Source: Alitta virens
Lineage: Eukaryota; Annelida; Polychaeta; Phyllodocida; Nereididae
Reading direction: 5' to 3'
NCBI GenBank assembly: GCA_932294295.1
Contig: OW028573.1
Location: 3,172,001 to 3,236,000, forward strand
Length of the DNA stretch: 64,000 bases
Made by a program: the position numbers and the translations under genes. This document shows positions 1 through 11,100 of this stretch, piece after piece (the stretch's first letter is position 1; the number at the start of each line of letters is the position of its first letter). The notes under the pieces are model-generated. The model did not search any database and was not told where the DNA came from. It was given only the letters and a program-made list of their open reading frames with translations.

Positions 1-599
1 AAAGCATGAAACTTTCAGGACCTTTAGAGAATCATATTATATATAGCTTTTATTGACACTTTTTCATATCAGAAAAGATACATATGTCACATATCTACTC
101 ACTACTTCTTCTTCTTCTTCTTAATTTGTGCTGATATATCTCGGGTTTCCGGGTAGCTCTACTCTGAAATAAATTTCGAAGGAGCTGCGCTATATTTTGG
201 TTTTAGTTTACTGTTGTTTATTATGGTGTCGGGAATAGATTTATTTTCTTATTATTATTGTTTGCTTCTTTTTATTTTCATTCATATATTATTATTTGTT
301 ATTGGTTTTATTTATTTTCTTCATTTTCCAGTATTATTATTATTTCTTTCAGTTTGCTAACTACAGTTTTAAGTATGTATGAACTTCTTGAGAATAGTAG
401 GTCCTTTTTGATTGTCAGCCCTTTTTCTATGTTCTTGTGTTTCTTCTTGTAGGTTACATAGTCTACATGTTTGGTTTTGGTATTTGTTTTTGAAATTTCC
501 TTTTATGTTTAGCATTCTGTTTCGAGCTTCGAAGATAATTTAGTGCTTTCTCTGTTGTACTGGTTTGTATAGTTTGCCTTTTCACCTTCTATGTATTCG

Positions 600-2910
600 G
601 TTAGGTACTTGATTTTGCTTTTCTCATTCGTGTTTTTAAATAGCTCTTTCCTGAAGACTTTGTTTACTGTTTTTTTTTATATAATTCTTAACTTTTTCAG
701 GGGTCATTGTTTTTATCTCATCTATATTAATGTTGTATTTTTCAGAAATTGTCACAATGCTTTTAAGCCATTGAGTTTTTTCATTGTCTTGTATTAGGTA
801 TTTAGTTATATTTTTGTACAATGCTTCTCTTGGTGTACTTTGAGGTACCATTAGTATGCGTTTAAGAACTTCATCGTTGGACTACCATCTTTCACTTACA
901 TATGTAATTACAGGGATGATACATGTTTCTACTAATTTCCATACTGTACTCATTTGTATTTTGCCAAACTCCTTGTTGTGTAATATGCTAAGTACTGTTT
1001 GATATGCTGTTTCTACCCTTCCTTTAATTGATTTGATATGGTCTTGGAGATTGTTTTTATTATTAATATAATATCCTAGGTACTTATATTTGTCTGCATA
1101 GTTGTTTTCTTGTCTCCTAGTACGAACTTGTGATGGTTTTTACTGTTATTTAGATCAGATCCAATTTTTAGTATGTTTGATTTTTCTTCTCTGAAGGCTA
1201 TATGATATCTGTTTGCTATTTCGTCCGTGTTTTTTTAGTAGTATGTTTGATTTTTCTTCTCCGAAGGCTATATGATATCTGTTTGCTATTTCGTCCGTGT
1301 TATTTTAGTAGTTGTTCCATGTCTTTTACATTGTTTGTGATGAGCGCTACGTCGTCCATCCATAGTTATGTGTTAATCCATTTGTTGGTGTTCGGTATTT
1401 GTTTTCCGATTTTATACTTTTTGTTTTCTTTGCTGATCTCATCCATGAGTAGGGCATACTGTATTACCGAGAGCACTCCCCCTTGTCTAATGCTGTCCTT
1501 AATTTTTATTTTTCTTGTAGGTCCATGTTTAGTTTGTATTTGGGCTGTTAGGTTGCAGTTTAGTTTGTTCCGGATCAGTTATTTGTTTGTTGTCTTTTGT
1601 TATGAATTCGTTTTCAACTTTTTCTTTATTTAGTAGTTTCTTTCTCAAATCCCAAAAGTATTTTGATTTAACCCCTCCTTCTTTTACGAGTCTATCTGCT
1701 ATTTTATTAACTTGTATTTTAGTGTCCTCATCTATTAGTTGTTTTAGTTTTTTGTCTATTTCTATATATTCTTCGTAACATTTAAATTTTTCTGTTCCAT
1801 TGTGTTTACATTCATTATCAAACTTCTTTTTTGCTATCTTTTTTTTCTTTTTGTATATCATTACAGCTTTTTGGGAGGCTTTTCTTTTTGTTTAGGCATA
1901 TCTCTTTTTTCCCACTGTCGCCTCTAGTGCTTTATTTATTCTTTGACCAAACTCCTCATATGTGTTAATATTTGGAGGTTCTTGTAAGATAGTATTATAT
2001 TTTTTCCAGTCTGTATCTTCTTTTATATTCAATCTCGTAACTTTCTTTATTAGTTTTTTTTATTTCTATTTTCATTTCTACTAGTATTGTGTTGTGGTCT
2101 GTTTCATTGATTCCTTTTGGCCTGTGGTTTCCTTCCTCATCAATCATCACCCATGATACATTTCTTGTGATTTCTTTGCTGGTTAGGACATAGTCTATTA
2201 TTGATTTTTCGTCTGGTTTGTGTCTGTACCCTTGTCAATCTTCCCCAATCAGGTTTAATTGTTACTGGATAAAGTTGTGTCATATCTATCATTTGTTGAA
2301 GGTTTTTTCTATTTTTACTTTGCTTTTGTATTATTTGGCTTTGAGCTTCTATTTCTATTTTCGCATTGAAGTCTCCTGCTAGTATAATAAGTCCATCTTG
2401 CTGGAGCCTTATTATTGGGGTATTAAGTGTTGAATATTCTCTTTCTATGGTTTCTCTTTTTTCGTTTTCTTGTTTTCCATAGTATGCTCCTATATATATA
2501 TTTGTCTTGTCATTTCTTATTTTACACCATATTATTTCCATTTCAGTTTCTTTCTCTACTTCTATATCCATTACATCGTTACTTACATCTTTTCTTACTC
2601 CTATGGCTACTCCCCCTGCTCTATTAGGCTTACTTTGGTTTGCCCACGTGTAACCGGTTATTTCTGGGCATTTTTTGTCTTTATTTTACCTCTTTTCTCT
2701 GCTACATATTCTCTTCTTCTGTATTTTCTTGGTAGTATCTGGTCATTGCTTACTGGTCTTTGAGTTCCCGTGTTTTCTTCATGATTAGTTTTGTGTTCAT
2801 AGTTTCGTGTTCTGTTTATTACTTGTTCTTCATTTGGGTTGTCTTCATCATTTTGGTCAGTTCTTGGCTTGTTTTCTGGAATCGAAACATTTTGATATTG
2901 ATTATTCATA
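600..2910 (-). pseudogene. LINE ORF2 remnant: endonuclease and reverse transcriptase
   Basis: The minus-strand frame at 2672-2140 shows the middle of an APE-type endonuclease with the GDFNAK motif at 2359-2376. The N-terminal part of the domain is not recognisable in the polar stretch 2909-2658, which is in another frame. A lysine-rich linker (1861-1530) follows, then reverse transcriptase pieces in shifting frames: a QGGVLS-like motif around 1450-1500 and the catalytic box as WMDD at 1351-1362. A C-terminal piece (851-636) begins with the VPQSTP motif seen near the ends of LINE polyproteins. A 70-bp direct duplication at 1171-1310 interrupts the RT. Non-functional. Confidence 0.7.
1171..1310. 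repeat. 70-bp tandem duplication inside the LINE RT
   Basis: The unit beginning GTATGTTTGATTTTTCTTCT occurs at 1171-1240 and again at 1241-1310 with very few differences. It lies inside ORF2 and adds to the breaks in that frame. Confidence 0.9.
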
Positions 2911-2959
2911 ATTCATTATTGCTTAACTTCTTAGTTACTATGTTTGTTTTGTATTTACC

Positions 2960-4962
2960 TTTCTATTGTCTAGGGCTGCTCTCTCTGTATCTAAGTTCCA
3001 TTTTTTCTCGTCTTTCGTTTTCTTGTTGGTATAGTTGTATTTGGTAACAGATTTCCTCTTTAGCCTTCTTGATCGTCTCTTCTTGTCCTTTAATTACAAG
3101 TAGGTCGTCTCTGATAATAATTTGTACTCTGTATGTTTCTTCTATGTCTTGTCTGTTACGTCCATCTCTCCCTATTATTCTGGCTATTGCTTGTCTTGGT
3201 ATCTTTGTTATTGATTTCTTATTTCTGATGGCTTTGTAGTTGGGCATTCCTTGTTCGTCTATGTCCTTTGCTATTCTTTCTGCTCCCATATCAGTTAGGC
3301 TGGTTTCGTTTTCTTCAAGTGCTTCAGTCTCCTTGATTCGTCTTACTCTGTCTATCTTGAAGTGGTATCTTTAGTTCTGTCTAATGTGGTTGTTAAATTC
3401 GTTGATCTCTGCTCTAATGTTTTCTGTCGTTTTGGTTGGTGGAAGTTCGGCTATTCTTATTTGGATAAGCGAATCTCTTCCTAGTTGTTTTGCTAAGTTT
3501 GAGAGTTGTTTAGCTGTATCTTTGCCTTTCTTTCCTCAATTAATATCCTTGGCTCCTATCATCATGATTACTTGGTCCGCCTCGACTATTTTTCTTTTAG
3601 TTTAGTTGATTATAGATTCTTTGCCACTTGGATCTAGTATGACTATAATCTTGACTTTTTCTGGTATTTTTTCGTCTTTCTTGTTTGTTTATCGTTTTGC
3701 CATCATCATCTTCTGATCGGTCTTGACTGTGCGCTGTTTTCTATTCATATTCCGGGTTTTTCTTTTGTGTATCTTGTTTCGGCGTTGGTTCTCTGGTGCT
3801 TGTCTTTTGCCTCCCTTAGGTTTTCATTTAGTTTTCTGATTTCATGCTTGTTTTTTTCTATTTGGATTTCTTTATATTTCATTTCCTGTATTTCTTCTTT
3901 CAACTCCTTATTCATTTCTGTTAGATCTTTAATCTGCTCATCTTTAGTGGCACTTGTCTTCTTGAGTTCGTTTATTCTTTCTGTTTAGTCTGGTTGATAG
4001 GACTTTTTCTTTTGTAGGAGTTCTTGAATTGTGTTTTTTTATTGCTGTTCCCGTATTTCCATTTCTACGATTGCTTCTTCCATCTGCCTGATATTATCAT
4101 CATTTACTTCTGCTTCCACTGCTGCTATTTTTTGATCATCTACTTTTTCTTTTAGGTCTGCTATTTCTTCATCTTTTTCTTGGATTGTTTCTCTCTTCCA
4201 CTAGTTTTTTCATCTCTTGTAGTCTTTACTATGGGTTTGGTTTTCTTTTTGGTTTCTTGTATTTCGTGTTTGTGCTTCTTTCCACTAGTGGTGCCGTGCC
4301 ACTTGCCATTTCTAGGTAGTTCTTATGTTCTTTCGTTCTTGTTGATCGCCTACAGTTTTCCTCCATCTGAAAATAAAAAAATGTGTCAGTACTGCTTGTA
4401 CTTTGCTCATTACTACTCATAGCCTTGTCAATGGTATTTCCACTTAGTTCGTTGGTATTCATATACGTGTCATCATTACTAGCACTTTGTTTACTATTAC
4501 TCATATTTTTCTTTTTATGTTCATTGTTACTTTCGTACTGATTTATTACCCCCTCAGTTATGTCATTTGTTGCATTGTTATTGGTTTCATGGGCTTCGGG
4601 GCTGTCTTGGTTGTTTACTTTCTCATTGACTTTTGGATCATTGACTTTTGGATCATTGTTTTTCAAATGTATTTTTAGTTCTCTTTCATTTGGGATATTG
4701 TTATTACTAACCTCTTTTTCTTCGTCTGTGGTTAGATGTTCTAATTGTCTGCATACTTTCTGAACTTAGATCAAGTAGGGCTTTTTCATTGACTTCGTCT
4801 ATGTCGTCTTCCTCATTATCGCTCGTGCTCATCTTCTCGTCTTGTGTTTTCTTTGTTTTCTTTGTCTGTTGGTTTCTTAGCATCTTGTTTTGATTCGTTT
4901 TGGCTCGTTTCGTTTTGTTTTCTCTGGGAGGGATCTGCCATAGATGCGGACCCTTCGTCCAT
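2960..4962 (-). pseudogene. LINE ORF1 remnant with SGNH-like and KH-like domains
   Basis: The likely start is the ATG at 4962 (minus), opening a polar K/E/N-rich N-terminus. An Asn/Ser-rich stretch follows (about 4666-4229), then a charged, probably coiled-coil stretch (about 4200-3770, frames broken). Next is an SGNH-hydrolase-like segment: a block-I-like DPSG near 3630 (Ser replaced by Pro), a block-III-like GAKD near 3550, and a later ELPP motif. In the same frame, past three single stop codons, comes a KH-type RNA-binding segment (about 3225-3050) with the GRDG loop of the GxxG signature followed by the usual beta-beta-alpha pattern. In LINEs such proteins bind the element RNA. The missing Ser argues against esterase activity in this copy. 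Confidence 0.6.
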
Positions 4963-5165
4963 TTTTGCTATGCTTCATGTGGTGTTTACTTGTCTGTAAC
5001 AATAAAACGCTGGTTTGACACTTTTTCCACTTTCACTACTACTGTTTATGTTTTATTTATCCATATTAACCTGTTTTACTCTTTGTCCTCGGTGGTTTAG
5101 CTGTATTTTTGGCTATTTTACCGCTGCTCACTTTTTTTCTGCTGCCGTGTTCAACGCATGCGCAT

Positions 5166-6600
5166 CAATCTATCTAAAACTACATCTACAGAAATATGAT
5201 ATACAAGTTCTCATTATTTTATACATAAATATACAGCTTAACGTTCAAGGTCCCAGTTGCCATAATTTGATGTTTTCTGGGGAGAGTCCTGCTCTTAGAA
5301 ATTCAGTATTAAAGCGAAATAATATATAAGTACATAAAAGATAGAAAAAAAAATCACAGATCAAATCGCAAATACTGATTACAATATCAATATTAGATTA
5401 AAATTTTACAAAAATATATACAAATACTGATGGTAATATCACAATAAGATTAAAATTTACACAAAAAGATAAGAATGTTCACATGTATAAAAAAATACAA
5501 AAATACCAGGCAACCTTGCGCTGACCCTGGAATTTGACTCAACTAATTTGTGTTGACAGTCATGTCAAGGAGTGTCATATTGGAGGAGCCCAGTGAAAAT
5601 TAAAGTCTACATTACTTTATTTAGGAAATTACCAAGAGCATATATCATTTCAGGTTCTTTAGTTGACATCAGTGCTTTAAATTGATGTATTTTATCTAAG
5701 TTATGGAAATTTGGTATCAGGTTATTTGCTTTTAGTATTAATTGATTTCTTGGTTCCCACATAATTGTTACAAATTAAGAGACAATGTAGTTCATCTTCT
5801 ACTTCAATACTATTTTAGAGTGTCAATAAACATTTCAGAAGTATTTATGTTGGCAGTAACTGAGCATCTGTTAACAGAAATTGCGAAAATAGTTGCCATT
5901 TTTTAAAATGGCTGGCATTTTGAAAGTAGGTCATATTCCAATTGGGTTCATATCCAAAAATGTGCTTAATATGGTCTAAAGGTCCTGAATGTTTCATGCT
6001 TTTATAACAATTTGAAGTTTTTTTTCACCTATTTGCCCATTCTAAGGATTACCATGAGTATCCGTAAATTGATCGGCAAATAAATGAAAAATGGACAAGG
6101 ATAAGCAGGAGTTAAGTTCTTTCATCATCCTTGCTCACTCACCATCCTCATTCGTGATAGTGTGATTATAACTGGGAGGTCAAGGTCTTTCTTATCAAAG
6201 TAGATCACCATTTCTTTGGTTTTATCATTATTCAGTCACATGTTTTTTTGTCTGCACCTCCTCATTACATCATCCACAGCAGTTTGGATATTGCTGTTTT
6301 GGCCAGATGCATCACATATTTCCTACATAGTGGAACTGTTTGATGTTAGGCAGCCGATAATATTATCTTCTTTTATAACAGGAGATTGGGTTCACCCTTT
6401 CACACATTCTGCCTCTACTAGAAGCAACCAATAAGCGATATATATTTACATAAATAGACATATAGGTCTTTTATGTCGGTGAAATCCATTATGGCCTGAG
6501 GGTTGTGTAATGGAGCTGGGGAATTCGACTGCAGTATTCGACTGCAGCATTACTTACCAGTACATATAGGCCTAGTCAGTGGTTGGTGGCTTTCCAGAGT
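5166..6600. other. Non-coding stretch upstream of receptor gene 1
   Basis: AT-rich DNA with no convincing exon. It holds the right-hand part of the putative TIR element up to 6003. I see no clear TATA box or CpG-rich promoter. The first receptor exon opens shortly after, so the promoter and 5' UTR should lie in or near the right end of this stretch. Confidence 0.4.
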
Positions 6601-6729
6601 AACCACGCCCCTCCTTAAAATGTGCATGCCTGACACCAGCCCATAAAAGCAATGAAAGCCATAAAAGGAAAGAACGAATGTGTCACTGGCATTGGTATTA
6701 TAGTCAGAGTAGTGTTATTCTTAAAAACA

Positions 6730-8140
6730 ATGAATTTTTACATTTATATAAATATTCTATTTGTGACGTTATCATATTTTTACAATGCATCACAAGGACA
6801 ACTGGCTCCGAGTGATGACAGCAACGCCACAACACAAAATGACCAACCTGCTGGTCAACTCGAGAATCTTGTACAGGAAGATGTGTTTTACGTGATGGAC
6901 AATAATGGTACATTAAGAGCAGAAAGAAGAGAAGATGAGAGGATCCCTTTGTATGTCCTTGGTCTATTTCCCATGGAAGGAATGTGGAGCGGAGGATGGG
7001 CCTTGCTAGCAGCTACACAAATTGGACTGGAATTCGTCAATGCCAGGAAAGACTTGCTGCCTGGGTACACACTGAACCTTATCTGGAATAACACCAGGGT
7101 ATGGATGATTTATGTTTCTCTGAATATATAATTTTATTGACGATATATAGAATGAATAAAATGAATAGATACATTTTCCAAATATATTTAGTTAACGAGT
7201 TAGTCACACATACACATGCAGTTGTGAGGGAAAAATTTCTGCACAAATTGTGAAAAATAATTTTTTATGTTTTTGTAATATGTGATACAAAAAATGATTT
7301 CATCTGGGCTTTGGTCGTTTCACTACAAACTAAAAACAAACCTGCCAAATATGTTTTTTTTTTACATTTTAGTTTAGGTTTACTAAAAATCCAATGGATT
7401 GGCAATACCAATTTTGGTTTTTGGGACATTATGGTTTAGGTTTATTAAAAATCCTATGGATGAGCCATACCAATGTTGGTATTATGAACAATCAAAATTT
7501 TTGGAATTTCTTAAAACTTAAAACTAATAACCATTCAAAACTGTAAAATAGAAGTTAACGAGTGACTAATCTGACATTAGCTGCCCTTTTGTCTGCTAAA
7601 ACATGATACAAAGATAATGATTACATTACTGTATGGTTAATACTGATTTACAATGTGTAAAAACTAAAACCTCCTGTTGATTATTTGTAAAAACCAAAAC
7701 ATGTCTCTTGTAAAATCGAATTTAACGGCGTGTACAACCCATTTTGGTTTTTAAAATCCACAGGTATTTTTAATAACCCAATTTGTCCTCAAATTTTTGA
7801 GAGTGTGACACATGTGGAGTTCTATTTAGAAGATTACCGTTTTCAAAAATCTAATATCAGTGTAAGGAGATGTTGGTGCTTTATGCTGTATGAGTCTTAG
7901 TTCTAGAATTTTTGTATTTTCCACCTGATCAATTGTAACAAATATTCATAATTCAATTGTGATCAAAATCAGGTGCACTCCATTCACAGTGCCATTGATT
8001 TTTATTCGGGGTGGAGTTGTTTGATTAAAATATTTTTAAATGATATGATGAAACACATGAAAGTGACCTAGGCTGTCGGATGTAATTTTTTGTAGATACA
8101 TTGATTTATCAGTATTATAGTCTTAATGGATAATGTTACC

Positions 8141-8176
<36 letters not shown>

Positions 8177-11100
8177 CAAGAATAATCTATCTATCTTTCT
8201 GTTAAAAAAACTGTTATATTTAATGGTGTTAGTTTTATCTATCAATAGTTTGAATCACTGTTTGATTTATCGATCTTGTTAGATAAAGCTGTCTTACCTA
8301 TTGGCCAAAAATGGAAATGGGTAACTCATCAAAAAGATGGTCTTTTGTGTGTCTAAAATTTAACTCAAAATTTATAAAACGTTAGATTTAATTCACAGTT
8401 CTGCCCCATACTCCAACAGATATCCATTGTAGTACTACTAATGCAAAGTAGCTTTCTACCTGTTTTGTCAAGAGTTCCTAGTCAGAAAGGATATCAGATG
8501 ATGGCCTTATGAATGAATTATTCAAACTTGTACTTTTTATTTTCAGTGTTCTTCTGGCCTTGGTACTTACCTGTTGAACAAAGCTTTGTATGAACCTCCC
8601 GTCAAACACATGATCATCGGAGCAGGGTGTTCTCCAGTCAGTCAGGCAACTGCAGAAAGTTCACATTGGTGGAATCTTGTTCAGGTGAAAATATACTAAA
8701 TTATACATCAATAGTTACAGACCATTTAATAATTAAACTTATACATGATTTCACAAAGTTTTTTGTTGTTGTGTGAATTTACAAAGATTCTTTGTCCATT
8801 CATTACACCAAAGAACATTTCTGTTTGTAACAATTATGAAAATCAGGAAATTGGGGGGGGGGGGGGGGGCTTACGACAAATAAACTAATATCACCATTTC
8901 ATGTTAGAATATCGAATATCACTCTCAAATATAATGGTCAGTTATATTGCCTGGCAAATAATACAGAACACGAAAACGAGGCACAGACAAACGTCATGAA
9001 CGTCATTAGCGTCATAGCTTCGTGAGTTTATATTATGTACACTAATGTGTAAACATCTCCCGATTTATTTTTTCCTATGCTCTTCATAACGTTAAAATGT
9101 CAGTAAGGCTTTTTCCAGCAGACAAATTTGCTTACCAAGCAACAATAGACTAATATACCCTACCAGGTCAGCTAATTTGGCCGTAAGGTATTTTCCCTCC
9201 CTACTTATTTCATATATATAAAATAACTGACGGATGTTTAATATGATAGCTAAGTGGAAACATGAGAGGTGAAAAACGAACAAAGATCTGCTGAGATATT
9301 AATCTGCATCTGGTGAGAGCATCACGAAGCCCTTGTAATTTTATTAGGTCCTGAGAATCATTATTGAAAAGATATATTTTTGCTCTGTCATTCTGTCTCA
9401 GCCAATTATTTTTGTTATTGGGTGCCATGGTCAAGAAAGCTACAGGGTTCAATGCCCTTAAGTTTTAAATGGGTACTTGGCTATACTCCGCAGGGAGTCT
9501 GAGAGACTAATACTTGAACAGGCCTGGCAAGGGTGTAATTTCACAAGTCGGTTAAGCACTTTCATGAGAATAACAGACTCAAAACCCAGTATTTATATCT
9601 GAGAGTTAATGGTTGTTGCTATCCACCACACCTAAATTGATGGTAATTCTTGAGTGCCCCACCTAATCTAATCATAGTAATTAATTGCTTTGCCCAATGA
9701 CCGATGGCAAGGTACCCTATAAGTGTATTTTCATTTAACAAGGGACACTCTCTAATTCAAAGATAACCTACACGAACAGGGAACCTCCGTAAGCCTTCTG
9801 AGGTTGTTGACATCTAAGAGTTTCCTGTACTCCAGAGATTTTTTGTGTCCCTTCAGTGCAACACATTTGTCAATTAATATACCAGCACCTGTGCTTTTCC
9901 GCATCCAGACATATGTACTTAAAGAAAAGATTTAGTTCTGTTCGTCATGAACTGAACAAATCTTCAGCACTTACCAGATCAATCTTGGGACGTCGAAACA
10001 CTTGGCATCTTATAATAATTCCATTTGCTTTATTCTTAGTCTTCACACCCATCTGCAGCCAGAACTCTCTGGACCTGTCTACCCTTCAGGCCTCACCTCC
10101 ATACCTGGAGGTCCAGTGAATACCGCAAATCATAGACTAAGAGATTTCAGGAATAGGAGTACATAACATTTGTGTGGCTAACATAAATTTGATTAATATT
10201 AACTGCACGGAACCTTAGTTTGCTTTTAATTGGATTTCATAGTTTTGAATCCAGTGGCTAGATTTGAATAGCTGGATCAGCTTTGCAGGCCGCAAAACCT
10301 TATCATTTCATCATTACGTCTGCCTCTGACAGCTTGTCATATCAGCTGGCGAAACTTACAGATTAGTATTACTGAGACAATGAAACAACGAGATGATGAG
10401 ACATTGAGACGGGCAATGTGGGGGTATCAAGTGTCCATCTTAATGTAGCTCCAATATCTGACCAGCCATTTTCATAATGTTGAACTGTATATATTGTACC
10501 TTGCAGATATCCTATGCTAGCGTCTCACCTGCCCTCTCAGACAAAAAGAGATTTCCTCGCTTCTTCCGCATAAGCTCTCCTGATACGGCCATGAACAATG
10601 CCCGAATCGAATTCTTCAAGAAGTTTGGCTGGACACGTGTGGCTTCTATTCACCAGTCCCTGGAACTCTTTTCAGCGGTATGTATATATACGAGAATCGA
10701 TATAATACATATAATACATGTATAGTGGATGGTAGGGAGTCCAATCTGGAGTTTTATTTGATGATAAAAACTATATTGGATTTGGCTTTAACCGTATCCA
10801 ATATAGCTTTTCTGAATCCATTAAACCGAAATTGGACAGCTTTCCATCCACTGTATTCTCCAGTAAAATATCACAAAAAGACTAGAAAATCAGTTTTTAC
10901 AAACAAATGCCTCTGATTGGACAATCACATGACAAGGGAACCATATACAATTTTTGTGCTATGTTGTAACTTTTTTCAGTCCAATATAACATTTCGGTCC
11001 AATATAACATTTTGGTCCAATATAACTTCTTAAATCCAATATAACAGAATATTGGACAGTCACATGATGTGAATGAAGAGATCTGATTGGACAAGCACAT

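Larger units (their letters stand above)
107..5165 (-). mobile_element. Degraded non-LTR retrotransposon (LINE)
   Basis: Read on the minus strand, this stretch has the order of a LINE. There is a short GC-richer 5' leader (about 4965-5165), an ORF1 (4962 to about 2960), an ORF2 with endonuclease and reverse transcriptase segments (about 2910 to about 600), a 3' UTR, and a terminal GAA/AAG-type simple repeat at 107-123. Both ORFs carry frameshifts and stops, so this copy is dead. The ORF1 esterase-like segment recalls CR1-group LINEs, but I do not assign a clade. Clear target duplications were not found, so the ends are approximate. Confidence 0.75.
1..6003. mobile_element. Possible DNA transposon bounded by 28-bp inverted repeats, hosting a LINE
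   Basis: Bases 1-28 and the reverse complement of 5976-6003 match at 27 of 28 positions (both begin AAAGCATGAAAC). The material between them that is not the minus-strand LINE is about 0.1 kb on the left and about 0.8 kb on the right. This fits a non-autonomous element of roughly 0.9 kb that received a LINE insertion. No transposase reading frame is visible in the flanking parts, and a target duplication cannot be checked because the left end is at the window edge. The superfamily is not recognised. Two solo copies in opposite orientation would look the same. Confidence 0.4.

Noticed and set aside
258..4763. Plus-strand Phe/Leu/Ser-rich open frames in the first 5 kb
   Set aside because: They are antisense to the A-rich coding strand of the minus-strand LINE.
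6652..6729. Upstream in-frame ATG as the start of receptor gene 1
   Set aside because: Possible, but it would place about 26 mostly basic and hydrophobic residues before a good signal peptide. The start at 6730 matches the paralog's preferred start better.
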